From Mycolicibacterium sp. P9-64 (GTDB lineage Bacteria; Actinomycetota; Actinomycetes; Mycobacteriales; Mycobacteriaceae): a stretch of DNA of 64,000 bases. The position numbers and the translations under genes were made by a program. The DNA lies in NCBI RefSeq assembly GCF_008329605.1, contig NZ_NPKO01000001.1:806001-870000 (forward strand). The letters run 5' to 3'. The stretch's first letter is position 1, and the number at the start of each line of letters is the position of its first letter. A model generated the notes under the pieces. It was given only the letters and a program-made list of their open reading frames with translations. It had not been told where the DNA came from and ran no database searches. Of the stretch, positions 16,777 through 23,992 are shown in pieces.

Positions 16777-18267
16777 ATGATTGCAGTTCAACCATCCGAC
16801 ACCGCAGCGCAAAGCGTCGCTGTAGAGAGGTGTGACGTCTGCATAGTGGGGGCCGGTCTCGCCGGACTCAATGCACTCTTCGTCGCCAGCCGGTACCTAT
16901 CTCGCGATCAGAAGGTCATCCTGGTCGACCGCCGCGGACGCGTCGGCGGCATGTGGGTCGACACATACCCGTACGTGCGACTGCACCAGCCGCACGGCAT
17001 GTTCACTGCCGGGAACATCAAGTGGACTCTCGGCGCGGATCCCGCGTACCTGGCGACCAAGGGCGAGGTGCTCGGCCACTTCGAACACTGCCTCGACGTC
17101 ATCAAGCAGCGGGTGCGGGTCGACGAGCGCTTCGGCTGGAACCTGGAGTCGGACGATGAGACCGACGGAATCGTGCGGGTCACGTGCAGATCCTCTGATG
17201 GCAAGGCCCTCGTCATCGAGGCGAAGCGGCTGATCAAGGCGTACGGCTTCCGGATTGAGCCCAACGATCCGCTGGAAGTCTCCAGCACGCGTGTGCAGTC
17301 GGTGTCGCCCAACTACACCGACATGCGAGGCGATGAGATGCGCGCCAGTGACACCCCGGTGTGGGTCATCGGTGGTGGAAAGACCGCGATGGACACCGCT
17401 CACGCCTTGATCACGGAATACCCGGGTCGTGAAGTGAACCTGGTGGCAGGCGACGGCACGTTCTTCGGCTGCCGCGACCGGTTCTTCCCCGCCGGGGCCC
17501 GACGATGGTGGGGTGGAACGCTGGTGAGCACCCTCGGCGTGCAAGCCGCCCGTCGTTTCGACGGGACCAATGAGTCAGACGTTTGGGACTGGCACCGCGC
17601 CGCCTACGGCACGTGGGTAACCCCCGAAACTGGGAATTTCTTGCTCGGCGTGTTGTCCGAATCGGAGAACAAGACGATCGCCGCCGGCCTGAACGACGTG
17701 ATCATGGATCACCTGGTAGATGCCGTCGACCGCAACGGTACGACCGACATGGTGTTCGGCAGCGGAGCCACCAAGTCGATCAAAGCGGGTAGCTGGATCG
17801 TGAACTGCACCGGATACGTCAAGCCCGCCGATTACGCGTACGAGCCCTATGTCTCGGACAGTGGTGCCGTGGTCTCCATTCAGACGCTTTCTGCCACAAT
17901 GCATTTGTCGTCGTACATGGGTTACTTCATGACTCACTTGCTCTTTCTGGACAAGTTCAAGGACGTCCCGCTCTATGAGCTCGACATGCTGGATCTGCGG
18001 ACGAAGTCGAAGATGGTATTTCCGTATGCGCTCTTGACGCTCGCCCAGCACAACATCAGCCTGATCGCCGACGGCGTCCCGACCAAGGCGTTCAACGAGT
18101 GTGGGCTCGACTTCGATCGCTGGTACCCGCTGCCGCGTCGCCTGGCCGCGACGGCACGCTTCATGCGCACGCACCACCGGGAACGCGAGCACCAGCGCCG
18201 CACCCTCGACACCGTGCGTGAACGATTCGATGTCCGTTGCGGCCCGCTGACACACGCAGTTCGATGA
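16777..18267 (+). CDS. FAD-dependent oxidoreductase (flavin monooxygenase-like)
   Basis: A 496-residue flavoprotein. The N-terminal FAD site is CIVGAGLAGLNALF with an acidic end (ILVDRRGRVGGMW), and a second nucleotide site VWVIGGGKTAMDTAHAL near residue 190 suits NAD(P)H. The two-dinucleotide arrangement resembles class B flavin monooxygenases and ferredoxin-reductase-like proteins. The substrate is unknown, and an FMO signature of the classical type is not clearly present. GAAGAAGGG lies upstream of the ATG at 16777. It is monocistronic as far as I can see. Confidence 0.75.
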   Translation: MIAVQPSDTAAQSVAVERCDVCIVGAGLAGLNALFVASRYLSRDQKVILVDRRGRVGGMWVDTYPYVRLHQPHGMFTAGNIKWTLGADPAYLATKGEVLGHFEHCLDVIKQRVRVDERFGWNLESDDETDGIVRVTCRSSDGKALVIEAKRLIKAYGFRIEPNDPLEVSSTRVQSVSPNYTDMRGDEMRASDTPVWVIGGGKTAMDTAHALITEYPGREVNLVAGDGTFFGCRDRFFPAGARRWWGGTLVSTLGVQAARRFDGTNESDVWDWHRAAYGTWVTPETGNFLLGVLSESENKTIAAGLNDVIMDHLVDAVDRNGTTDMVFGSGATKSIKAGSWIVNCTGYVKPADYAYEPYVSDSGAVVSIQTLSATMHLSSYMGYFMTHLLFLDKFKDVPLYELDMLDLRTKSKMVFPYALLTLAQHNISLIADGVPTKAFNECGLDFDRWYPLPRRLAATARFMRTHHREREHQRRTLDTVRERFDVRCGPLTHAVR

Positions 18268-18360
18268 CGGCTCGCCACATCGAGCGACCGGCCGGGTGAG
18301 TCGTTCACCTTACGCAGACTCGTGAGCGGTGCGGTACTTCCCCCGTGGGAGACTCCTCCC

Positions 18361-18771
18361 ATGGGGATTCAATCGGTAGGACGTCAGCTCGGCCGGGTCG
18401 CCGCAGCTGTCGCGCTTGGTGGGGGACTGCTTCTCGCATCTCCGGGGACGGCGTTCGCGTCGACCCCAATCGTGTTCGAGCTGACCGGCACGTTCGGTGA
18501 CGGCGTGCAGGTGTCGTACTTCGGGGCCAACGACGAGCCGATCGTCGAAGTCGCGGGCCTGCCGTGGTCGGCGGCGTACGACTACAACGGCAGCGCGCCG
18601 TCGTTGACGTTCACCGGCATTCATCCCGGCCCTGATCCGGGTTCGGTGACGTGTCGGGTGTCCATCGGTGGGAAGACGATCGTCTCGCGCACCAACAATG
18701 CGCCCAAGGCCGCAGGCAACGGCGCCTACTGCAACGTCGTCAACCTGGGCAAGGGTTACATCGCCAATTAA
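18361..18771 (+). CDS. Small secreted protein, MmpS-C-terminal-like
   Basis: A 136-residue exported protein. It has an N-terminal signal peptide (GRVAAAVALGGGLLLASPGTAFA) and a mature beta-rich domain with GVQVSYFGANDEP, GLPWSAAYDYNG and GSVTCRVSIGGK. These patterns resemble the soluble domain of MmpS accessory proteins, and two Cys (CRV, YCNV) could form a disulfide. Unlike MmpS it is preceded by a cleavable signal and has no MmpL partner here. The ATG at 18361 is preferred over a GTG at 18322. The MmpS relation is inference from pattern. Confidence 0.65.
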   Translation: MGIQSVGRQLGRVAAAVALGGGLLLASPGTAFASTPIVFELTGTFGDGVQVSYFGANDEPIVEVAGLPWSAAYDYNGSAPSLTFTGIHPGPDPGSVTCRVSIGGKTIVSRTNNAPKAAGNGAYCNVVNLGKGYIAN

Positions 18772-18808
18772 CGCCGGTGTGGGCCACGCGTTCGAAACGA
18801 CGGGACCG

Positions 18809-19459
18809 TCAGAAGCGCTCGTCGTCGAGAAGGGTCAGCATGCTGGCGGAGGCTTCGTGTGCCTTCTTGACGATATCGGCCTCGGAGGGCTCCGTCAGGC
18901 CCAATAGCGTCTCATCGAAGATGTGCGCTTTCAGCAGTGCAGCGAACATCTGGGCTGCGACACGTTTGTCGTGGACCGTCCAGCCCGCGCGGATTGCCCA
19001 CCGGTCGAGGTAGCCCGCGAATTTGGCGTCCCGGCCACCGGTCGTCTCCTCGTGATAGCGCTTGGCGAGTTCGGGAAAGCGGTGTGCATCGCGGGTGACG
19101 ACGCGGTAGAGCGCAAGCTGATCCGCGGACAGGACGTTGCGCAGGTATTCCGCCCCGGCCTGAGGCAGTGCTTCAGCCGGCGGTGCGTCGTACCAGGCCG
19201 GCACCGTTGTCTCGTCACCCGAGCCGTCCGACGCGTCGCCGCACGCAGCGTGCATCACCGCCGCGAAGAGCTCGTCCTTGCTCTCGAAGTGCCGGTACAG
19301 CGTCTTGATCGACACGCCGGCGGCGGCCGCGATGTGGTTGACCGAGGCCTCGGCGTATCCCGCATCTAGAAAGGCGCTCAGTGCGGCCTCGACGATGGCG
19401 GCGCGCTTACGCGCCATCAGGGCCGCCTTGGGATTGTCTGCCGACCAGGTCTTGACCAT
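18809..19459 (-). CDS. TetR-family transcriptional repressor
   Basis: A 216-residue TetR regulator. The helix-turn-helix is in EASVNHIAAAAGVSIKTLYRHF followed by ESKDELF, the standard N-terminal signature; the C-terminal domain should bind a ligand. The ATG at 19459 fits; a longer frame to 19573 would run through the operators. It is divergent from the OYE/epimerase operon, with two palindromes GACAG-N6-CTGTC between them. By the usual arrangement it should repress both itself and the operon. Confidence 0.88.
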   Translation of the reverse strand: MVKTWSADNPKAALMARKRAAIVEAALSAFLDAGYAEASVNHIAAAAGVSIKTLYRHFESKDELFAAVMHAACGDASDGSGDETTVPAWYDAPPAEALPQAGAEYLRNVLSADQLALYRVVTRDAHRFPELAKRYHEETTGGRDAKFAGYLDRWAIRAGWTVHDKRVAAQMFAALLKAHIFDETLLGLTEPSEADIVKKAHEASASMLTLLDDERF

Positions 19460-19491
19460 CACCGCACCCGCTGTCACTTGACATCCAATAC

Positions 19492-19507
19492 GACAGCGAT
19501 CACTGTC
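19492..19507. promoter_or_regulatory. TetR operator, site 1
   Basis: GACAG-CGATCA-CTGTC, 5-bp inverted arms, in the 106-bp divergent intergenic region between the TetR gene and the OYE gene. Its centre is 24 bp from that of site 2. A TTGACA at 19478-19483 lies just upstream. Confidence 0.65.
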
Positions 19508-19515
19508 GTACGTGG

Positions 19516-19531
19516 GACAGCGTTCGCTGTC
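19516..19531. promoter_or_regulatory. TetR operator, site 2
   Basis: GACAGCG-TT-CGCTGTC, a perfect 7-bp inverted repeat, the stronger of two tandem sites in the divergent region. It is probably the main repressor site controlling the OYE/epimerase operon. Confidence 0.7.
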
Positions 19532-19565
19532 ACACGTACCACGGTACAACCGAAACGGAGATGTC

Positions 19566-20834
19566 ATGACCACCCCACTGGATCAGCCGCTCGATCTACC
19601 CTGCGGGGCCACCCTGCCGAACCGGCTGGCCAAAGCGGCGATGAGCGAGGGTCTCGCCGACGCGGCCAATCACTCCACGCCACGTCTGGAGACGCTGTAC
19701 CACCGCTGGGCTGGCTCGGGCGCAGGCCTGTTGCTCTCCGGGAACGTGCAGGTCGACCGCTGGCATCTGGAGCGGCCGAAGAATGTGGTGATCGACGATG
19801 AGACCGGGCGTGCACAGCTGGCCCGGCTCGCCTTGGCGGGTACCACGCAGGGCGGGCACTTCTGGATCCAGCTCAGCCACACCGGGCGTCAGGTCAGTGA
19901 CCGCATCAATTCTGCACCGCTGTCGCCTTCTGACATCGAACTCGACGTAATCCGTGATGCGGGTTTCAGCTTCGCGCGACCCAAACCGATGACCGTCGCC
20001 GAAATCCGCCATGCGATCGGCCAATTCGCGTTCGCCGCCGCCGAGGTGAAGCTCGCGGGGTTCACCGGTGTCTCCATACACGCCGCGCATGGCTATCTGA
20101 TCTCACAGTTCCTGAGCCCTCTCGCCAACCGGCGTACCGACGAATGGGGCGGATCGTTGGAGAACCGCTCGCGGTTCCTGATCGAGGTGATCACCGCCGT
20201 CCGCCGGGCGGTCGGGCCACGATTCCCCGTCGGAATGAAGCTCAACGCCTCCGACTTCCAAAAGGGCGGCTTCACCAACGCTGAATGCGTGGAGCTGGTG
20301 AAGATGCTCAACGGCATCGGTCTGGACCTGCTTGAGCTCTCCGGTGGCTCACTCGAACAGCCCAAGGTGGTCGGCGTCGCCCTCAAAGACGAAGGCGAAG
20401 ACGGCCCGAGGGCGAAAACCGCGGCGCGAGAAGCGTATTTCGTCGCCTTCGCCGGCGCGGTGCGTGCTGTGGCCGCCATGCCCGTGATGGTCACCGGCGG
20501 GTTCCGAAGTGTCGCCGCCATGGGCGACGCGCTGGACCGTGGTGATCTTGATGCCATCGGCATCGGGCGCCCGCTCATCGCCGATCCCAACTCGCCGCGC
20601 CGACTGTTGAACGGCGACATCGTCGACCTCGCCGCCCCGGAGGAAGCGTTGGACCTGTTGCACATCCTGCCCTGGAACAACATGCAACTCGAACGACTCG
20701 GCGATGGCCTCGAGCCTGACCTGGCGCTGACGGGCGAGGCCGCATCGGCCGCGTTCGCCGAACTCGAAGACGCCAACATGGCCGCGATTCTCGGCTACCG
20801 TGCGCAGCGGCAATCCGACGGAGACGCGGCATGA
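19566..20834 (+). CDS. NADH:flavin oxidoreductase (old yellow enzyme family)
   Basis: A 422-residue FMN enzyme of the old yellow enzyme family. It has LPNRLAKAAMSEGLAD near the start, HFWIQLSHTGRQ, the signature IHAAHGYLISQFLSP followed by NRRTDEWGGSLENRSRF, and the phosphate-binding stretch VTGGFRS with IGIGRPLIADP. Such enzymes reduce activated C=C bonds or nitro groups. A CGGAG ribosome-binding site precedes the ATG at 19566. The stop overlaps the next gene's ATG (ATGA). Control by the adjacent TetR protein suggests an inducible detoxification role; this is inference. Confidence 0.88.
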   Translation: MTTPLDQPLDLPCGATLPNRLAKAAMSEGLADAANHSTPRLETLYHRWAGSGAGLLLSGNVQVDRWHLERPKNVVIDDETGRAQLARLALAGTTQGGHFWIQLSHTGRQVSDRINSAPLSPSDIELDVIRDAGFSFARPKPMTVAEIRHAIGQFAFAAAEVKLAGFTGVSIHAAHGYLISQFLSPLANRRTDEWGGSLENRSRFLIEVITAVRRAVGPRFPVGMKLNASDFQKGGFTNAECVELVKMLNGIGLDLLELSGGSLEQPKVVGVALKDEGEDGPRAKTAAREAYFVAFAGAVRAVAAMPVMVTGGFRSVAAMGDALDRGDLDAIGIGRPLIADPNSPRRLLNGDIVDLAAPEEALDLLHILPWNNMQLERLGDGLEPDLALTGEAASAAFAELEDANMAAILGYRAQRQSDGDAA

Positions 20835-21760
20835 GAGTCTTCGTGACGGGCCCCACCGGCTACCTCGGCGGCTCGATCGCCGAAAGGCTGGTGGCAGAGG
20901 GTCATACGGTGACCGGCTTGGTCAGGTCGCAGGCGAAGGCTCCCCTTCTGGAAGCGCGCGGGATCGACGCTGTATTCGGCACGCTGGATGATCGCGATAT
21001 CTTGACCCGTGCCGCCCAGGCGGCCGATGTCGTCGTCCATGCCGCCAGCGCCGATCACCCGGCGTCTGTCATCGCTCTGGTCACCGCACTCGAACGCAGC
21101 AGCAAGACGCTGATCCACACCACGGGCTCAGCCTTCGTCGCCGATCACGCCGACGGCGAATATCGCACCGATCGCCCACTGTCCGAGGATGATTACCATG
21201 AGCCCGTCCCGTATCAGCGGGCCCGGGTCGACATGAATCGTTACGTCCGCCAGGCAGCGACTGACAAGGGCATCCGCACGATCGTCATCTGCCCCACGAT
21301 GGTGTACGGCACCGGGCGCGGGCTGGCGCCCGATAGCGACCAGATCCCGCAACTCATCGCCCTTTCCCGAAAACTGGGTGCCGGGGCCTATTTCGGAAAG
21401 GGGCTCAACCGCTACTCGAACGTTCATATCGACGACTTGGTCGATCTCTATCTCCTGGCGATCGACAAGGCGCCCGGAGGCGCCCTCTTCTTCGCCGAGA
21501 ACGGCAACAACTCATTCAAGGAGATCGCCGAGATGATCAGTGGCCACCTGGGTTTCGGCAACCTCACCGTCAGCGTGCCAGTCGAACAGATCATCGCTGA
21601 GTTCGGCGAGGCCGGGCGGCTCGGCGTGGCATCCAACAGCTACGTCAGTTCCGTCAATGCCCACCGACTCGGCTGGTCACCGAGCGCGCCCTCGCTCGCG
21701 CAATGGCTCCAGCGCCTACCGAGACCGGAACGGATCACCCATTCATCGGACACGACCTAG
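20831..21760 (+). CDS. NAD(P)-dependent epimerase/dehydratase (extended SDR)
   Basis: A 309-residue extended SDR with the dinucleotide loop VFVTGPTGYLGGSIAERL at the very N-terminus, a DVVVHAAS strand and a HTTGSAFV segment in the Ser position. The catalytic Tyr/Lys pair is not in the plain YxxxK form; PYQRARVDMNRYV may hold the Tyr. It could be a reductase acting on the same substrate as the OYE enzyme with which it overlaps (ATGA). Transcribed from the TetR-controlled promoter. Confidence 0.8.
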   Translation: MRVFVTGPTGYLGGSIAERLVAEGHTVTGLVRSQAKAPLLEARGIDAVFGTLDDRDILTRAAQAADVVVHAASADHPASVIALVTALERSSKTLIHTTGSAFVADHADGEYRTDRPLSEDDYHEPVPYQRARVDMNRYVRQAATDKGIRTIVICPTMVYGTGRGLAPDSDQIPQLIALSRKLGAGAYFGKGLNRYSNVHIDDLVDLYLLAIDKAPGGALFFAENGNNSFKEIAEMISGHLGFGNLTVSVPVEQIIAEFGEAGRLGVASNSYVSSVNAHRLGWSPSAPSLAQWLQRLPRPERITHSSDTT

Positions 21761-21763
21761 GCC

Positions 21764-23173
21764 CTACGGCAGGATGGTCTTCATCAGCATCACGTTGTAC
21801 GCCGACCACAGCGAGAGGTTGTAATACAGCTCGCGACCCGTCGACCACGGATGCAGGAACGGCGCGTAGATGCCACCGGGGATCTGTGACTGCGGAACCA
21901 GCAACTGCTCGGGGCCCCACGGTCCCTGGGGTGTCGGCGACGTCCTCATCACGATGTCGTTGGAGCCGTTGCCGTACAGCGCCAGGTACTGCCGCAGATA
22001 GGTGTTGTACTGGGCCGACATCTCGCTGACCGGGCCGGGGATCACCGGCGTCGCGGCGGCCGGATTGGCAGGGACCCAGGCTCCGCTGTCGCCATTCCAG
22101 TACTCATACTTGCTCAAGTCCGGCACAAGGTTCGGGGCGACGCGCGCGATGTACGCCGAACCGCCGCGACCGTTGGGCGTCCCGAACGAGTAGAGGTACG
22201 GGTCACCGGGTCCTGGCTTGAGGAACGCCCCCATCTGGAAGTTCTCGTTGCCGCCCGTGGGTGGGCGAATGGTGCCGGGGTAGACGCCCCAGTTTTCGCC
22301 ATTGTCTTGTGACACAGCGATTGCCGAGAAGTTCGTCGACCAAGAGCCCGGGCTGTTCCAGTCCCTGATGGACATGAAGTTGAGCAACTGGTTGCCGCCG
22401 ACCGCGACGCCGGCGGTCGGGATGATGCCCGTCTCGTCGGGTGCCTGTCCGATGGTGTTGATGATCTGTTTGGAGATGCCCTGTCGCCACACCGGTGAGC
22501 CGGAATACTTGTTGCCGACAACGCCATCCGGCACGGCGACCGTATTCGACAGTGCCCCATCCGAGCTGCGGAACAGCGCGTTGTACCGCCACTGCTTGTT
22601 CGGGATTCCGCAGTAGCCGTTGGTGTCACCGAACGCCATCAGTACCTGATGGTTGGTGGGATCGCCGTTGTCCCACATGATTCCGAGGTCGGTCCCGGTG
22701 ATGGCGAAACGCTGGATCGTCTGGTTCGGGCTGTCCGGTCCGGTCACCCAACCGACGAGCGACGTTCCTGGCGGCCCGGACGGCGGCGCCGCAGCGGGTG
22801 CTGGTGCCGGCTCGACGGGCTTGGCAACGGGAGCCGGCTTGGGAGTGGTGGGGACCACCCCCGCCTGCTGCCGCACCTGCCCGGGCTGCGGGGGTGGTGT
22901 GAGCGCCTTCAGGATCGACGGCAGAAGCCCCAGCTTGGGAAGGGCCGCTTGGTCGTTCGCACCTGCGGGCTTGTGTCCGATCGGACGGTTGAGCGGTGAG
23001 ATCCTGGACGGACTGGGGATCTCGAAGGCCTGGTTGGGCAGCGGCTGCGCTTGTGCTGCAGCGCCTTCGCACGGTTCGGCGTTGGCGATCGGCGTGACGC
23101 CGAGAGAGACGATGAGTCCGAGCGCGGCCGCCGACGCCATCGTGACCGATGCGATTCGAGGACGCGGCGACAT
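21764..23173 (-). CDS. Secreted DUF4185-domain protein (candidate endo-D-arabinanase, GH183 type)
   Basis: A 469-residue exported protein. It has a signal peptide (LGLIVSLGVTPIANA), a Pro-rich linker (about 85-135), then a DUF4185 domain with VGWVTGPDSPNQTIQRF, LMAFGDTNGYCG, SGSPVWRQG and GIYAPFLHPWS. DUF4185 proteins of mycobacteria have been reported as endo-D-arabinanases (GH183) that cut arabinan of arabinogalactan or lipoarabinomannan. That assignment for this protein is inference from the family. GAAAGG precedes the ATG at 23173. It may remodel the cell's own envelope. Confidence 0.8.
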   Translation of the reverse strand: MSPRPRIASVTMASAAALGLIVSLGVTPIANAEPCEGAAAQAQPLPNQAFEIPSPSRISPLNRPIGHKPAGANDQAALPKLGLLPSILKALTPPPQPGQVRQQAGVVPTTPKPAPVAKPVEPAPAPAAAPPSGPPGTSLVGWVTGPDSPNQTIQRFAITGTDLGIMWDNGDPTNHQVLMAFGDTNGYCGIPNKQWRYNALFRSSDGALSNTVAVPDGVVGNKYSGSPVWRQGISKQIINTIGQAPDETGIIPTAGVAVGGNQLLNFMSIRDWNSPGSWSTNFSAIAVSQDNGENWGVYPGTIRPPTGGNENFQMGAFLKPGPGDPYLYSFGTPNGRGGSAYIARVAPNLVPDLSKYEYWNGDSGAWVPANPAAATPVIPGPVSEMSAQYNTYLRQYLALYGNGSNDIVMRTSPTPQGPWGPEQLLVPQSQIPGGIYAPFLHPWSTGRELYYNLSLWSAYNVMLMKTILP

Positions 23174-23397
23174 GTCACACCTTTCAAGTGGGACGTCGCA
23201 TTGACGTCTTCAGTTGACTGATGTGACGATAGTGATCGGTGTGGCTGTTGTGATCAGTGTGGCATCGAACGGTATCGGTCCGTGACCGTGTCGAAACCTA
23301 AGCCTTCCCCCGCCACGCGAATTACACGGCACAATGCCCGTCGCTCCAGGTGACCGCCGAAGTCCTCACCCCGCTGACGCGTCGCCCAACGTGCGTC

Positions 23398-23922
23398 CTA
23401 CTCCGACGGAGTCATCAGCGTGTTGCTTGGCAGGGAAACGTCAAGCACTTTGTGTGCCGTCTCGGCCCCAGCGATGGGAAGGCCTTCGGGATCGAGCAGA
23501 CCGAGTTGAACGAGCACGCTGGCCTGGTCCCAGTAGATGTGCTCGTGCACGAGTTTGTCGTCCTTGAACTGCACAACGGCCACCATCGGAATCTCCACTG
23601 CGCGTCCGGTGGGCTCGATGCGGGGCAGCATCCAGTCCATCCGAGTGGTGTGGGTGAAGCGGGCGACGAACTCGTCGACGAGGGAACTCTCCCCGACCGT
23701 GCGGCTGACGGGGAGCAGTTCGAAGTCGGGAGGGTTCACCCCGATGAAATGGTTCGCGTAAAAACGTCGCAAGCTCTCGAAGCCGACGCCACCGGTCATC
23801 GTGGGGATGTGGTTGACATACGGTTCGGCCACCATGGTGGCCATGGTGGCGTCCACATCCCGTGTGTCAAACTCGTACTGACAGTGCGCCTCCCACAACG
23901 AGGCAAGATCGTAAGCGGCCAT
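23398..23922 (-). CDS. SnoaL/NTF2-like protein
   Basis: A 174-residue protein with NTF2-like features: DLASLWEAHCQYEFDTRDVDATMATM at the start, NHIPTMTGGVGFESLRRFYANHF in the middle and PMVAVVQFKDDKLVHEHIYWDQAS toward the end. These match SnoaL-like ester-cyclase or hydratase relatives; no catalytic assignment is possible. The start is ATG 23922 or GTG 23931, with AGAGAGG upstream of both. It lies 61 bp from the cyclase-ATPase gene in the same direction. Confidence 0.75.
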   Translation of the reverse strand: MAAYDLASLWEAHCQYEFDTRDVDATMATMVAEPYVNHIPTMTGGVGFESLRRFYANHFIGVNPPDFELLPVSRTVGESSLVDEFVARFTHTTRMDWMLPRIEPTGRAVEIPMVAVVQFKDDKLVHEHIYWDQASVLVQLGLLDPEGLPIAGAETAHKVLDVSLPSNTLMTPSE

Positions 23923-23992
23923 CGTCAGCACCTCTCTCGGGGGAGTTCCAGCCTACGGTTGTGAGCGGATTGGGCAACTCGCAATGTGTCGC

